This document shows, piece after piece, positions 17,321-27,343 of a stretch of DNA of 64,000 nt. The stretch comes from Cellulosimicrobium cellulans. GTDB taxonomy: Bacteria; Actinomycetota; Actinomycetes; Actinomycetales; Cellulomonadaceae. Under the pieces are notes generated by a model. The model searched no databases. It was not told the DNA's origin and saw nothing but the letters and a program-made list of their open reading frames with translations. How positions within the stretch are numbered: the first letter of the stretch is position 1; each line of letters opens with the position of its first letter. Location: the NCBI RefSeq assembly GCF_016921195.1, contig NZ_JAFGYF010000002.1, positions 372,001-436,000 on the forward strand. The letters are read 5' to 3'. The position numbers and the translations under genes are program-made.

Positions 17321-18097
17321 GTGTCACGTACGTCCCGTGACCCCGAGGGGCGGATGCCGCTCCGCGAGCACCTCCTGGAACTGCGCAAGCGTCTCTTCCT
17401 CGCCGCGTGCGGCCTGGTGGTCGGAGCGATCGTCGGGTGGTTCCTCTACGAGCCTCTGCTCGAGGCGCTGCAGGCGCCGCTGCTCAAGGCGGCGGAGGAG
17501 CAGGGCAAGGTCATCAGCCTGAACTTCTCGGGCCTGGCCTCCGCGCTCGACATGAAGGTCAAGGTCTCCCTGTTCCTCGGCGTCATCGTCACGTGCCCGT
17601 GGTGGCTGTACCAGCTGTGGGCGTTCATCACCCCCGGGCTGACGACCCGGGAGAAGAGGTACGCGTTCGCGTTCCTCGGTGCGTCGGTCCCGCTGTTCCT
17701 CGGCGGCGCTCTCCTCGCGTGGTGGGTCCTGCCCCACGCGGTCGACATCCTCGCCGGGTTCGTGCCCGACGGCGCTACCAACCTCGCCGACGCGCAGGGC
17801 TACCTGAGCTTCGTCATGCGCCTCGTGCTGGCGTTCGGTCTCGCGTTCGTGCTGCCCGTGGTGCTCGTCGCGCTCAACGCGGCCGGGCTCGTCCGCGCGT
17901 CCGCCCTGGCCAAGGGCTGGCGCTGGGCGGTGCTCATCGCGTTCGTGTTCGCGGCCGTCATGACCCCGACGCCGGACGCGCTGACGATGATCTTCGTGGC
18001 GCTCCCGATCTGTGGCCTGTACTTCGCGGCGCTCGGCATCAGCTACCTCCACGACCGGCGCGTCGACAAGCTCGACGCCGCACGGCTCGCCCTGTGA
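17321..18097 (+). CDS. tatC: Sec-independent protein translocase subunit TatC
   Basis: 258 residues with six membrane helices. MPLREHLLELRKRLFLAACGLVVG at the start is the conserved TatC N-terminus that recognises twin-arginine signals, and PWWLYQLWAFITPGLTTREKRYA is the first large periplasmic loop. It starts at a GTG 3 bp after the tatA stop, so the two are co-translated. No tatB-like gene is visible in this window. Confidence 0.96.
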   Translation: MSRTSRDPEGRMPLREHLLELRKRLFLAACGLVVGAIVGWFLYEPLLEALQAPLLKAAEEQGKVISLNFSGLASALDMKVKVSLFLGVIVTCPWWLYQLWAFITPGLTTREKRYAFAFLGASVPLFLGGALLAWWVLPHAVDILAGFVPDGATNLADAQGYLSFVMRLVLAFGLAFVLPVVLVALNAAGLVRASALAKGWRWAVLIAFVFAAVMTPTPDALTMIFVALPICGLYFAALGISYLHDRRVDKLDAARLAL

Positions 18098-18140
18098 CCC
18101 GCACGCCCCGGCCGCGCCCCGTCGGGCGCGGGGGCCGCGC

Positions 18141-19235
18141 GTGAGCACGGTCGCGCTCGTCGTCAACCCGACGGCTGGGCGCGGGCGAGGTCGCGCCGCG
18201 GGCGTGCGCACCGCCGAGACGCTGCGCACGGCCGGGCACGACGTCGTCGACCTCAGCGCCCCGAGCCTGCCCCTCGCCCAGGAGTCGGCCGACGCCGCCG
18301 TGCGTGGCACGGGCGGCGACGACGCGGGAGCGAGACCCCGGGTGGACGCCCTCGTCGTCGTCGGCGGGGACGGCATGGTGCACCTCGGTGTCAACGCGAC
18401 CGCCGGGACCGGCGTCCCGCTCGGCATCGTCGCGGTCGGGACGGGCAACGACTTCGCGCACGGCCTCGGGCTGCCCACGACCCGCGCGGACCGGTGCGTG
18501 GACGCCCTCCTCGCGGCACTCGGCACCTCCGCGAGCGCCGTGCCCTCCGTTCGCGCCGTCGACGCCGCACGGGTCATGGGCGAGCACCTGGCCACGCCGC
18601 GCTGGTACGCGGGCGTGCTCTCCGCGGGGATCGACGCCGCCGTCAACGCCCATGCGAACGCCGCCACGTGGCCGCGCGGCCGGTCCCGGTATGCGCGCTC
18701 GGCCCTCACCGAGATCACGCGGTACCGCCCGTACGGGTACCGGGTGACGCTGCGCGGCGTGCCCGCGGGCGACGAGCTGCCCGCGCTGCTCGCGGGGGCG
18801 CCCCTCCTGCCCGACCGTGTCGCCGTCGGGACGAGCCCTGACGTCCCCGACGCGCAGGGCGGGCGGACCGTGGTGTGGGAGTCTCCGGGGGCGCTCGTGT
18901 CGGTCGCGAACGGGCCGCGCATCGGCGGCGGCATCCGGATCGCGCCGGGCGCGGCGCTCGACGACGGCCTGCTCGACGTCGTCGTCGCGGGCCCGTTCGC
19001 GCGCTGGGGCGCGGCCCGCATCTTCCCCGGCATGTACGCCGGGCGGCATCTGGCGAACCCCGGGGTGGGGACGCTGCGCGCGACGTCGGTGACGATCGCG
19101 GCGACCGGGGCCGGCGCGGCACCGCCGCACGCGTTCGCCGACGGTGAGCACCTGGGACCCCTGCCCCTGCGGGTCGACGTGGTCCCGGGCGCGCTGCGCG
19201 TCCTGGACGCCGCGGCCGGCCCCGTCGCGCGCTGA
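18141..19235 (+). CDS. Diacylglycerol/lipid kinase family protein
   Basis: About 364 residues of the DagK/sphingosine-kinase fold: N-terminal VALVVNPTAGRGRGRA, the catalytic glycine-rich GGDGMVHLGVNA and VAVGTGNDFAHGLGLP motifs (about residues 70-110), and a C-terminal beta-sandwich with SVANGPRIGGGIRIAPGAALDDGLLDVVV. These enzymes phosphorylate diacylglycerol or other lipids using ATP; the substrate is unspecified. I use the GTG at 18141, where the fold begins, rather than a longer frame that overlaps tatC. Confidence 0.92.
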   Translation: MSTVALVVNPTAGRGRGRAAGVRTAETLRTAGHDVVDLSAPSLPLAQESADAAVRGTGGDDAGARPRVDALVVVGGDGMVHLGVNATAGTGVPLGIVAVGTGNDFAHGLGLPTTRADRCVDALLAALGTSASAVPSVRAVDAARVMGEHLATPRWYAGVLSAGIDAAVNAHANAATWPRGRSRYARSALTEITRYRPYGYRVTLRGVPAGDELPALLAGAPLLPDRVAVGTSPDVPDAQGGRTVVWESPGALVSVANGPRIGGGIRIAPGAALDDGLLDVVVAGPFARWGAARIFPGMYAGRHLANPGVGTLRATSVTIAATGAGAAPPHAFADGEHLGPLPLRVDVVPGALRVLDAAAGPVAR

Positions 19236-19343
19236 CCATCCGCCGGCCGTCCGCCGACGACGCGCCGATCGCCTGCGGACCGCCCGCCGCGCCGCACCCG
19301 CGCTCCGACCGGCGTGCTCGGCGCCGGACCGTAGGCTGGCACC

Positions 19344-22325
19344 ATGACGGCCGCTGAATCGCCCGCCGCCCGTTACGCCGCGTCCCGAGCTCGCCAGGCG
19401 GCGTCCCGCACCCGGCTCGCGGAGTTCCGGCAGGTGCTCGACTTCCCGCTCGACGACTTCCAGGAGCGCGCGTGCGAGGCGCTCGAGGAGGGGCGCGGTG
19501 TGCTCGTGGCGGCGCCCACGGGCGCGGGCAAGACGGTCGTGGGCGAGTTCGCCGTCCACCTGGCCCTCGCGGGCGGGCGCAAGGCGTTCTACACCACTCC
19601 GATCAAGGCGTTGTCGAACCAGAAGTACGGCGACCTCGTGCGCCGCTACGGCGTCGACTCGGTGGGCCTGCTCACCGGCGACACGACGATCAACGGGGAG
19701 GCGCCCGTCGTCGTCATGACGACCGAGGTGCTGCGCAACATGCTCTACGCGGGCTCGCGCACGCTCGACGGGCTCGCGTTCGTCGTCATGGACGAGGTGC
19801 ACTACCTCGCCGACCGGTTCCGCGGGCCGGTGTGGGAGGAGGTCATCATCCACCTGCCCGACGACGTGCAGCTCGTGTCCCTGTCCGCGACGGTGTCCAA
19901 CGCGGAGGAGTTCGGCGACTGGCTGGAGATGGTGCGCGGCGACACGACCGTCGTCGTCAGCGAGCGCCGGCCCGTGCCGTTGTGGCAGCACGTGCTCGTC
20001 GCGTCGGCGAACCCGGCGACCGGCGTCGCGCACGCCGGCGGCGGCCGGGCGCTCGGCGCGGACCTGCTCGACCTGTACGCGGGGCACGTGGACCCGACCG
20101 ACCCGGGCGTGAACCCGCCCATCAACCCGGACCTGCTGGCCGCGTTCCGCGCGGCCCCGCGCACGAGCGCGTCGGGCCCGGGCGGTCGGCGCGGGCCCGG
20201 AGACCGCGGGTACCGGGGGCGGGGCGGGCGTCGCCCCGGCCCCGACCGTGCCCTCGGCGCACGGCGCACCCCGGCGCGGTTCGCCGTCGTGGACGCCCTG
20301 GACGCGGACGGGCTGCTGCCCGCGATCTACTTCATCTTCTCCCGTGCCGGGTGCGAGGGCGCCGTCCAGCAGTGCCTCGCCGCGGGGCTGCGCCTCACCT
20401 CGCCCGCGGAGGAGGCCGAGATCCGGCGGGTCGCGGAGGAGCGTACCGAGACCATCCCCGCGGAGGACCTCGAGGTGCTCGGCTACTGGACGTGGACCGA
20501 GTCGCTCGCGCGCGGGATCGCGGCGCACCACGCCGGGATGCTGCCCGTGTTCAAGGAGACCGTCGAGGAGCTGTTCAGCCGCGGCCTGGTCAAGGTCGTG
20601 TTCGCCACCGAGACGCTCGCGCTCGGCATCAACATGCCCGCACGGTCCGTCGCGCTGGAGAAGCTCGTCAAGTGGGACGGGACCGCGCACGTGGACGTCA
20701 CGCCCGGCGAGTACACCCAGCTCACCGGACGGGCGGGGCGGCGCGGCATCGACGTCGAGGGGCACGCGGTCGTCGTCGACCACGCGGGCCTCGACCCCGT
20801 GCACCTCGCGGGCCTGGCGTCCAAGCGCCTGTACCCGCTGCGCTCCAGCTTCCGGCCCACGTACAACATGGCGGTCAACCTCGTCGCGCAGGTCGGGCGG
20901 GACCGGGCGCGCGAGGTGCTGGAGACGTCGTTCGCCCAGTTCCAGGCGGACCGCGGCGTGGTCGGGCTCGCGAAGCAGGCGCAGGCGCACGCCGAGGCGC
21001 TCGACGGGTACGCGCGCGCCATGACGTGCGACCGCGGCGACTTCGCCCAGTACGCGGCGCTGCGCCGCCGCATCACCGCCCGCGAGGGCGACCTGTCGCG
21101 CGCCGCGAGCCGGTCCCGCCGCGCGGAGGTCGTGGCGGCGTTCGAGCGGCTGCGGCCCGGCGACGTGGTCGAGGTGCCCTCGGGGCGCCGCGCGGGCTAC
21201 GTCGTCGTGCTCGACCCGGGGGAGGGGGCAGGGTTCGACGGCCCTCGACCCACCGTGCTCACGCAGGACCGGCAGGTGAAGAAGCTCACCGTCGCCGACG
21301 CGCCCGGCGGCATCCGCACCGTCGCCAAGGTCCGGGTCCCCAAGTCGTTCAACCCGCGCGTCCCCGCACAGCGGCGCGACCTCGCGTCCACGCTGCGCAA
21401 CGCCCTCGGGGCGCTCGGCGAGCCCGGCACGCGTCCCGGCCGCACGACCCGCACCCGGTCGGCCGCCGCGGACGACGCCGAGCTCTCGCGCCTGCGCGCC
21501 CAGCTGCGCGCCCACCCGTGCCACGACTGTCCCGACCGCGAGGACCACGCCCGCTGGGCCGAGCGGTGGGCGCGCCTCAAGAAGGAGCACGACCAGCTCG
21601 TGCGCCGCGTCGAGGGCCGCACCGGGTCCATCGCGCGCGTGTTCGACCGCATCTGCGACGTCCTGCTCACCCTCGGCTACCTCGCGCCGGACGACGTCGC
21701 GGACGACCCGGTCGCGCCGCTCGAGGACGCCCTGGACGCGGAGGAACCCGCCCACGGCCCCCGCGACGGCGACGACGGCCACGGGCGTGACCGCGCGCGC
21801 AGCGCCGGGCTGCGCGTCACGCGCGACGGGCAGTGGCTGCGGCGCCTGTACGCGGAGAACGACCTGCTGCTCGCCGAGTGCCTGCGCCGCGGCGTGTGGG
21901 AGGACCTCGACGCCCCCGCCCTCGCGGCGGTGGTGTCCACGTGCGTGTACGCGGGACGGCGCGAGGACCACGGCGAGCCCGACGTCCCCGGCGGCCCGCA
22001 CGGCAAGCTCGCCCGCGCGCTCGAGGCGACCACGCGCGTGTGGTCGGAGGTGGACGACCTCGAGGACGCGCACGACATCGACGCCACCGGGCAGCTCGAC
22101 GAGGGTCTCGTCACGGCCGTGCACCGCTGGGCCGTGGGCCGCAGCCTCGACGCCGTCCTGCGCGGCTCGGAGATCGCGGCCGGCGACTTCGTGCGCTGGT
22201 GCAAGCAGGTGATCGACGTCCTCGACCAGGTCGCGACCGCCGCCCCCACCCCCGCGGTGCGGCGCACCGCGCACCAGGCGATCGACAGGCTGCGCCGGGG
22301 CGTCGTCGCGTACTCCAGCGTCTGA
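19344..22325 (+). CDS. helY: Superfamily 2 RNA helicase HelY (Ski2/Mtr4-like)
   Basis: 993 residues. Walker A APTGAGKT (57-64), TTPIKALSNQKY, DEVH box (150-153), LSATVSN, and QLTGRAGRRGID show a Ski2-like DExH helicase. The C-terminal half has the DSHCT-like domain (DVLLTLGYL, LYAENDLLLAECLRRGVWEDLDAPALAAVVS). In mycobacteria HelY follows tatC; here the lipid kinase gene lies between. A Gly/Arg-rich insertion (about residues 270-310) between the two RecA-like domains is low complexity and probably disordered. Its role in bacterial RNA metabolism is little studied. Confidence 0.93.
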   Translation: MTAAESPAARYAASRARQAASRTRLAEFRQVLDFPLDDFQERACEALEEGRGVLVAAPTGAGKTVVGEFAVHLALAGGRKAFYTTPIKALSNQKYGDLVRRYGVDSVGLLTGDTTINGEAPVVVMTTEVLRNMLYAGSRTLDGLAFVVMDEVHYLADRFRGPVWEEVIIHLPDDVQLVSLSATVSNAEEFGDWLEMVRGDTTVVVSERRPVPLWQHVLVASANPATGVAHAGGGRALGADLLDLYAGHVDPTDPGVNPPINPDLLAAFRAAPRTSASGPGGRRGPGDRGYRGRGGRRPGPDRALGARRTPARFAVVDALDADGLLPAIYFIFSRAGCEGAVQQCLAAGLRLTSPAEEAEIRRVAEERTETIPAEDLEVLGYWTWTESLARGIAAHHAGMLPVFKETVEELFSRGLVKVVFATETLALGINMPARSVALEKLVKWDGTAHVDVTPGEYTQLTGRAGRRGIDVEGHAVVVDHAGLDPVHLAGLASKRLYPLRSSFRPTYNMAVNLVAQVGRDRAREVLETSFAQFQADRGVVGLAKQAQAHAEALDGYARAMTCDRGDFAQYAALRRRITAREGDLSRAASRSRRAEVVAAFERLRPGDVVEVPSGRRAGYVVVLDPGEGAGFDGPRPTVLTQDRQVKKLTVADAPGGIRTVAKVRVPKSFNPRVPAQRRDLASTLRNALGALGEPGTRPGRTTRTRSAAADDAELSRLRAQLRAHPCHDCPDREDHARWAERWARLKKEHDQLVRRVEGRTGSIARVFDRICDVLLTLGYLAPDDVADDPVAPLEDALDAEEPAHGPRDGDDGHGRDRARSAGLRVTRDGQWLRRLYAENDLLLAECLRRGVWEDLDAPALAAVVSTCVYAGRREDHGEPDVPGGPHGKLARALEATTRVWSEVDDLEDAHDIDATGQLDEGLVTAVHRWAVGRSLDAVLRGSEIAAGDFVRWCKQVIDVLDQVATAAPTPAVRRTAHQAIDRLRRGVVAYSSV

Positions 22326-22423
22326 GCCGACGCCGTGACGTGCACGACACCCGGCCCCACCTGCGCCGACGCCCGACCGGGCAGGTGAGCTTCGGGGCGG
22401 TTGTGGCGGTATCGTGAAGGATT

Positions 22424-24064
22424 GTGGCCTCAACCCTGTACCGCGGCGGCGTGATCCACTCCCAGGCCGACCCGTTCGCGGAAGCGCTCCTCGTCGACGA
22501 CGGCGTCATCGCCTGGATCGGCGCCGATGACACGGCCGACGGGCTCGCCGCCCGCGCCGACCGCGTCATCGACCTCGACGGCGCGCTCGTCGCGCCCGGG
22601 TTCGTCGACGCGCACGTCCACCTGTTCGAGGTCGGGCTCGCCCTCGCGGGCGTCGACCTGTCCGCGAGCGCCGGCGTGACGACCCTCGCCGCCGCGCTCG
22701 AGGCGGTCGCGAAGGCCGCCGCGGACGCGGGGGAGGACGACGTCGTGCTCGCGTTCGGGTGGGACGAGCGGGCCTGGCCCGAGGGTCGCCCGCCGACGCG
22801 CGAGGAGCTGGACGCGGCCGCGGGCGGGCGCGCGGTGTACGCGGCGCGCGTCGACGTGCACTCGGCGGTGGTCTCCACGACGCTCGCGCGGCGGTGCGCC
22901 CTGGAGGGGCGCCCCGGGTGGGACGGGTCCGGCTGGGTCACGGGGGAGGCGCACCACGTGGCGCGGGACGTCGCGCGCGACGTGTCGCCGACGCGGCGCA
23001 CCGCCCTGTACCGGGCGGCGCTGCGTGCCGCGGCGGAGCAGGGGATCGTGTCGGTGCACGAGATGAGCGCCCCGCACATCGACACGCGCGCCGGGCTGCG
23101 TGAGCTGCTCGCGCTCACGGGCGAGGCGTCCTCGGGGTTGGCGCACGTCGTCGGGTACCGGGGGGAGCTGTGCACCACGGTCGACGACGCGCGCGAGCTC
23201 CTAGCGGACGTGCCGGGCCTGACGGGCATCGCGGGCGACCTCAACGTGGACGGGTCGATCGGGTCGCGCACGGCGGCGATGCGCCTGCCCTACCGGGACG
23301 GCCCCGACCGCGCCGACCGCGGCAACCTCTACCTGAGCGCGGAGCAGATCGCGAACCACCTGTCCGCGGTCGGCGCGGCCGGCACGCAGGGCGGGTTCCA
23401 CGTCATCGGCGACCGCGCGATGGACGAGCTCGTCCTCGGGCTCAAGGTCGCCGCGGAGGTGCACGGCCAGGGCGCGGTCCGCGCGGCGCGCCACCGCGTG
23501 GAGCACGCGCTGTTCGTGGACGCGACCGCGCTGGCGTCCCTGCTGCTGTTCGGCGTGAGCCTGAGCATCCAGCCCGCGTTCGACGCCGCGTGGGGCGGGC
23601 CGCACGGCATGTACGCGGCGCGCGTGGGCGCGACCCGGGCCGAGGGCCTGAGCCCGTTCGCCGACCTCGCGGGCGCGGGCGTGCCGCTCGCGTTCGGGTC
23701 GGACGCGCCGGTGACGCGGCTCGACCCGTGGGCGGGCGTGCTCGCGGCCATGTCGCACGTGGACCCGGACCAGCAGATCTCGGCGCGGGCCGCGTTCCGT
23801 GCGCACACGCGCGGCGGCTGGCGCATCGCGGGCCTGGACCACACGGGCGCCGGGCAGCTGCGCGTCGGGGCGCCCGCGCACCTGGCGGTGTGGCGGGGCG
23901 AGCACCTGGTCGTGCAGGGTGCGCTCGGGCGCACGACGTCGTCGTGGAGCACGGACGCGCGCGCCGGGCAGCCGCTCCTGCCGGAGCTCGGCCCGGACGT
24001 GCCGCGCCCGCGGTGCCTGCAGACCGTGCGCGACGGCGTCCCCCTGTTCGACATGTTCGTCTGA
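22424..24064 (+). CDS. Amidohydrolase family protein (YtcJ-like)
   Basis: 546 residues. The N-terminal beta-sandwich strand STLYRGGVIHSQADPFAEALLVDDGVIAWIG is followed by the metal-binding DAHVHLFE of the TIM-barrel, then HVIGDRAMD, RVEHALFVD and FGSDAPVTRLDPWAGVLAAM, and a closing beta-sandwich. This is the YtcJ type of exoenzyme-like metal-dependent hydrolase; the substrate is unknown. It starts with GTG at 22424 and ends just before the promoter ahead of lnt. Confidence 0.9.
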   Translation: MASTLYRGGVIHSQADPFAEALLVDDGVIAWIGADDTADGLAARADRVIDLDGALVAPGFVDAHVHLFEVGLALAGVDLSASAGVTTLAAALEAVAKAAADAGEDDVVLAFGWDERAWPEGRPPTREELDAAAGGRAVYAARVDVHSAVVSTTLARRCALEGRPGWDGSGWVTGEAHHVARDVARDVSPTRRTALYRAALRAAAEQGIVSVHEMSAPHIDTRAGLRELLALTGEASSGLAHVVGYRGELCTTVDDARELLADVPGLTGIAGDLNVDGSIGSRTAAMRLPYRDGPDRADRGNLYLSAEQIANHLSAVGAAGTQGGFHVIGDRAMDELVLGLKVAAEVHGQGAVRAARHRVEHALFVDATALASLLLFGVSLSIQPAFDAAWGGPHGMYAARVGATRAEGLSPFADLAGAGVPLAFGSDAPVTRLDPWAGVLAAMSHVDPDQQISARAAFRAHTRGGWRIAGLDHTGAGQLRVGAPAHLAVWRGEHLVVQGALGRTTSSWSTDARAGQPLLPELGPDVPRPRCLQTVRDGVPLFDMFV

Positions 24065-24074
24065 CCGCTACCGC

Positions 24075-24102
24075 TTGACAGGGCCGTGAGCCGGAGTAGG
24101 TT
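24075..24102 (+). promoter_or_regulatory. Consensus-like sigma-A promoter ahead of lnt
   Basis: TTGACA (24075-24080) and TAGGTT (24097-24102) are separated by 16 bp, an unusually good housekeeping promoter for this genome. Transcription would begin near 24109, about 230 nt before the lnt GTG. Confidence 0.65.
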
Positions 24103-24339
24103 CGACAGGGTGTTCCGGCCCCCGCGGCCGCAGGGGGATCAGCCACCGACGACGACCCCTCGGCGTGCCGCGCCGGGTGCCTGGCCGGGCTCGCGCGCTC
24201 AGTAGAAAACGTGCTCCCGCCGGTGGCGGCGGCGTACGGGCCGAAGGGCGCGCGAGCCCGCACACACCACCTCTCGTTCACCCGCCGAGGCGCCGCCGCG
24301 GACCCGGTCCCGCGCAGGTGCGTGGCGTAGGGTGCACCC
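24103..24339 (+). other. Leader (or small RNA) region between the promoter and lnt
   Basis: About 230 nt of non-coding sequence downstream of the 24075-24102 promoter. It contains C-rich and G-rich runs (near 24118-24136 and 24150-24155) able to pair, and an AT-rich AGTAGAAAACGTG near 24203. I recognise no Rfam-type family. It may be a long 5' leader or an independent small RNA. Confidence 0.35.
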
Positions 24340-26076
24340 GTGCACGCCCCCGAGCCCACGGCCGCCCCGGCCGGGCGATCCCACCCCGCAGGACCGGACA
24401 CCCCCGCCCCGGCGCCCGAGACCCCCGCAACCGGCCACGCGGAGACCGGTGGCGACGTCCGCGCCGCGGCGGACGGCCGTGCCCTCGCCGGGGCGCCGTC
24501 GCGCCCTGTCACGCTGCTCCTGGCCCTCGCGGGCGGCCTCGTCACCGACGCGGCGTTCCCCGACCGCGGATGGTGGCCCCTCGCGTTCGTCGGCGTCGCC
24601 GCGCTGTTCTGGGCGCTGCGGCGCGACGGCGCGCGGTGGGGCTTCCTCGTCGGGCTCGTGTGGGGTCTGGCGTTCTTCCTGCCCCACCTGTGGTGGGCCA
24701 ACTACGCGACGGAGACCGTGCCGTGGCTCGCGCTGTCCGTCATGGAGGCGTGCTTCGTCGCCGTGCTCGGCGCCGCGTGGGTGTGGGCGCGGCGGTGGCC
24801 GTGGCTGGCTCGGCGGCCGTGGGCCCAGGCCGTCGGGTTCGCGCTGCTGTTCGTCGGCGTCGAGCAGGCGCGCACCGAGGTGCCGTTCGGGGGCTTCCCC
24901 TGGGGCCGGCTCGCGTTCTCCCAGGCGGACTCCCCGCTCGGGCGCGCCGCGTGGCTCGGGGGCGAGGTCCTCGTGTCCCTGCTCGTCGCGCTCGCCGGGT
25001 CGCTGCTCGCGGTCGCGGTCCTCGCGCTGGTGCGCCGCCGCGACGTCGTGACGGGTGCCGCCGTCCCGGTGGCCGTGGCCGGAGCCCTCGTCGCGGCGCC
25101 CCTGCTCGTGCCGCTCGACACGCGCGCCGAGGCCGGCACGCTCGCCGTCGGGGCGGTGCAGGGCAACGTCGGCGAGCCCGGGCTCGGGTCGTTCGCGAAC
25201 CGGGCCGAGGTGCTCGACAACCACCTGCAGGGGACCCTCGCGCTGCTGGACCAGGTGGGGCCCGGCGACCTCGACGTCGTCCTGTGGCCCGAGAACGGGT
25301 CCGACCTCGACCCGCAGACCACGCCCGACGTGGCGCGCGCCATCGACGACGCCGCGCGCGCGGTCGGCGCCCCGATCCTCGTCGGCGCCCAGGAGTACCC
25401 CGACACGGGCGGCCGGTACAACGTGTCGCTGCTGTGGGAGCCCGGCGCGGGCGTCGTGGACCGGTACGCCAAGCAGCACCCCGCGCCGTTCGGCGAGTAC
25501 ATCCCGCTGCGGTCGCTGCTGCGGATCTTCTCCGACCAGGTCGACCGCGTCACGATCGACATGATCCCCGGCACCGGGACCGGTGTCGTCGACCTCGCGT
25601 CCGAGCGGCTCGGTCGCACCGTGCCGCTCGGTGTCGTCATCTGCTTCGAGGTCGCCTACGACGGGCTGGTGAACGAGGCCGTGGACGCGGGCGCCGAGGT
25701 GCTCGTCGTGCAGACCAACAACGCCTCCTTCGGGTACACCGCAGAGTCCACCCAGCAGCTCGCCATGTCGCGCCTGCGCGCCGTGTCCACCGGGCGCGCG
25801 ACCGTGCAGGTCTCGACCGTCGGCGTGAGCGGCGTCATCGCCCCCGACGGTGAGCTCCTGCAGAGCACCGAGCTGTTCACGGCCGACCAGCTGGTCGCGG
25901 ACCTGCCGCTGCGCACGAGCCTGACCCCGGCCGTGCGGGCGGGGGACTGGCCCGGGCGCGTGGTCGAGCTCCTCGCCCTCGGCCTTCTCGCGGCGGGCGT
26001 CGTGAGCGCCGTCCGCGAGCGCCGCGCGGCCCGGGCGACCGCGACGCCCGTCGCGACCGGGGACGACGCGCGGTGA
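24340..26076 (+). CDS. lnt: Apolipoprotein N-acyltransferase
   Basis: 578 residues. After a low-complexity N-terminus there are about seven membrane helices (residues 50-270), then a nitrilase-like domain. The catalytic triad is visible: Glu in LWPENGSD (near 317), Lys in [14 protein letters not shown] (near 377) and Cys in [10 protein letters not shown] (near 435). It N-acylates the lipid-modified Cys of lipoproteins at the outer face of the membrane. In M. tuberculosis this domain is fused to Ppm1; here the next gene supplies Ppm separately with a 4-bp overlap. GTG start at 24340. Confidence 0.94.
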   Translation: MHAPEPTAAPAGRSHPAGPDTPAPAPETPATGHAETGGDVRAAADGRALAGAPSRPVTLLLALAGGLVTDAAFPDRGWWPLAFVGVAALFWALRRDGARWGFLVGLVWGLAFFLPHLWWANYATETVPWLALSVMEACFVAVLGAAWVWARRWPWLARRPWAQAVGFALLFVGVEQARTEVPFGGFPWGRLAFSQADSPLGRAAWLGGEVLVSLLVALAGSLLAVAVLALVRRRDVVTGAAVPVAVAGALVAAPLLVPLDTRAEAGTLAVGAVQGNVGEPGLGSFANRAEVLDNHLQGTLALLDQVGPGDLDVVLWPENGSDLDPQTTPDVARAIDDAARAVGAPILVGAQEYPDTGGRYNVSLLWEPGAGVVDRYAKQHPAPFGEYIPLRSLLRIFSDQVDRVTIDMIPGTGTGVVDLASERLGRTVPLGVVICFEVAYDGLVNEAVDAGAEVLVVQTNNASFGYTAESTQQLAMSRLRAVSTGRATVQVSTVGVSGVIAPDGELLQSTELFTADQLVADLPLRTSLTPAVRAGDWPGRVVELLALGLLAAGVVSAVRERRAARATATPVATGDDAR

Positions 26077-26885
26077 GCGAGCGCGACGGGGGGTCCGGCG
26101 GGCCGGGCCGCGTGCTCGTCGTGGTGCCCACGTACGACGAGGCGCTGACCCTGCCGGGCACGCTCGCGCGCCTGCGCGCCGCGGTTCCCGACGCGGACGT
26201 GCTCGTGGTCGACGACGCGAGCCCCGACGGGACGGGCGACCTCGCCGACGCCGCGGCCGCCGCGGACCCGGGCGTGCACGTGCTGCACCGCGCGGGCAAG
26301 GAGGGCCTGGGCGCCGCGTACGTCGCGGGGTTCGGCTGGGGCCTGGACGCGGGGTACGACGTCCTGGTCGAGATGGACGCCGACGGGTCGCACCAGCCCG
26401 AGCAGCTGCCCTCCCTGCTCGCGGCGCTCGCCTCGGCGGGGAAGTCCGGGGAGGGCGCGGCCGCGGACCTCGTCATCGGGTCGCGCTGGGTGGCGGGCGG
26501 ACGGGTGGAGAACTGGCCGTGGCACCGCGAGGTGCTCTCCCGGGCCGGCAACGTCTACGTGCGCGTCGCGCTCGGGCTGCGCCTGGGCGACGCGACGGCG
26601 GGCTTCCGCGCGTACCGTGCCGACGCGCTGCGCGCGGTCGACCTCGCGAGCGTGGAGTCGCACGGCTACTGCTTCCAGGTGGACATGGCCTGGCGGGTCG
26701 TGCGCGCGGGCGGGCGGGTGGTCGAGGTGCCGATCACGTTCGTCGAGCGCACCGCGGGCCGGTCGAAGATGAGCCGCGCGATCGTCACCGAGGCGCTGTG
26801 GAAGGTGACGGTGTGGGGCGCGCGCCGCCGCGCCGCCCAGCTCGCCGGGGCGGTCCGGCGGCGGGGGAGCCGGGCCTCGCGCTGA
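26073..26885 (+). CDS. Polyprenol monophosphomannose synthase
   Basis: 270-residue GT2 glycosyltransferase of the DPM1 type: [51 protein letters not shown] (the DAD metal site), [18 protein letters not shown] and [13 protein letters not shown]. It transfers mannose from GDP-mannose to polyprenyl phosphate, the donor for lipoarabinomannan and protein mannosylation. It starts GTGA-style inside the lnt stop, so lnt and ppm are co-translated. A strong hairpin follows. Confidence 0.92.
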   Translation: MSERDGGSGGPGRVLVVVPTYDEALTLPGTLARLRAAVPDADVLVVDDASPDGTGDLADAAAAADPGVHVLHRAGKEGLGAAYVAGFGWGLDAGYDVLVEMDADGSHQPEQLPSLLAALASAGKSGEGAAADLVIGSRWVAGGRVENWPWHREVLSRAGNVYVRVALGLRLGDATAGFRAYRADALRAVDLASVESHGYCFQVDMAWRVVRAGGRVVEVPITFVERTAGRSKMSRAIVTEALWKVTVWGARRRAAQLAGAVRRRGSRASR

Positions 26886-26951
26886 CGCGCGCGCAGCGGG
26901 GACGCAGCGGTGCGCGGGCGGAGCGGGATCTGCGCCCTGCCCGTGACGCAC

Positions 26952-26985
26952 GAGAGGCCCGGACCCTGCGGGGTCCGGGCCTCTC
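26952..26985. terminator. Strong bidirectional hairpin terminator between ppm and rbpA
   Basis: A perfect 15-bp stem (26952-26966 with 26971-26985) closes a TGCG loop between the converging ppm and rbpA genes. Confidence 0.85.
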
Positions 26986-26998
26986 CGGTCGTCCGGCG

Positions 26999-27343
26999 TC
27001 AGGCGCTGCGGCGCAGCTTGCCGGCGCGCAGCAGGCCGAGGCGCTCGTCGAGCAGCTCCTCGAGCTCGGAGATCGTGCGGCGCTCGAGCAGCATGTCCCA
27101 GTGGGTGCGGGCGGGCTTGCCGGCCTTGGGCTCGGGGCGCTCCGCGTCGCGCAGCAGCGCCTCGGCGCCGCAGCGGCACTCCCACACCGGGGGGACCTCG
27201 GCGTCGGTCGAGAACGGCAGGATGATGGTGTGCCCGTTGGGGCAGTCGTAGTGCGCCTGGAAGCGGGGGGCGAAGTCGACGCCCTCGTCCGACTCCATGC
27301 TCTTCGCACCGATGCTCATCCCGCGCAGCGAACGGTCGGCCAT
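26999..27343 (-). CDS. rbpA: RNA polymerase-binding protein RbpA
   Basis: 114 residues. MADRSLRGMSIGAKSMESDEGVDFAPR, the zinc-binding core YDCPNGH...WECRCGAEAL, and the sigma-interaction helix THWDMLLERRTISELEELLDERLGLLR are all typical. RbpA binds RNA polymerase and principal sigma factors and stimulates housekeeping transcription; it is restricted to actinobacteria. A strong ribosome-binding site (AGGAGG) precedes the ATG at 27343. The neighbouring ppm is convergent, as in mycobacterial relatives. Confidence 0.97.
   Translation of the reverse strand: MADRSLRGMSIGAKSMESDEGVDFAPRFQAHYDCPNGHTIILPFSTDAEVPPVWECRCGAEALLRDAERPEPKAGKPARTHWDMLLERRTISELEELLDERLGLLRAGKLRRSA

Noticed and set aside
18039-22433. 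A 1464-codon open frame on the minus strand
   Set aside because: Antisense to the lipid kinase and helY genes; no motif and no ribosome-binding site.
24103-24339. tRNA, RNase P RNA, SRP RNA or tmRNA gene
   Set aside because: None of the conserved loops or cores of these RNAs can be found in the stretch. I also saw no tRNA gene elsewhere in the window.
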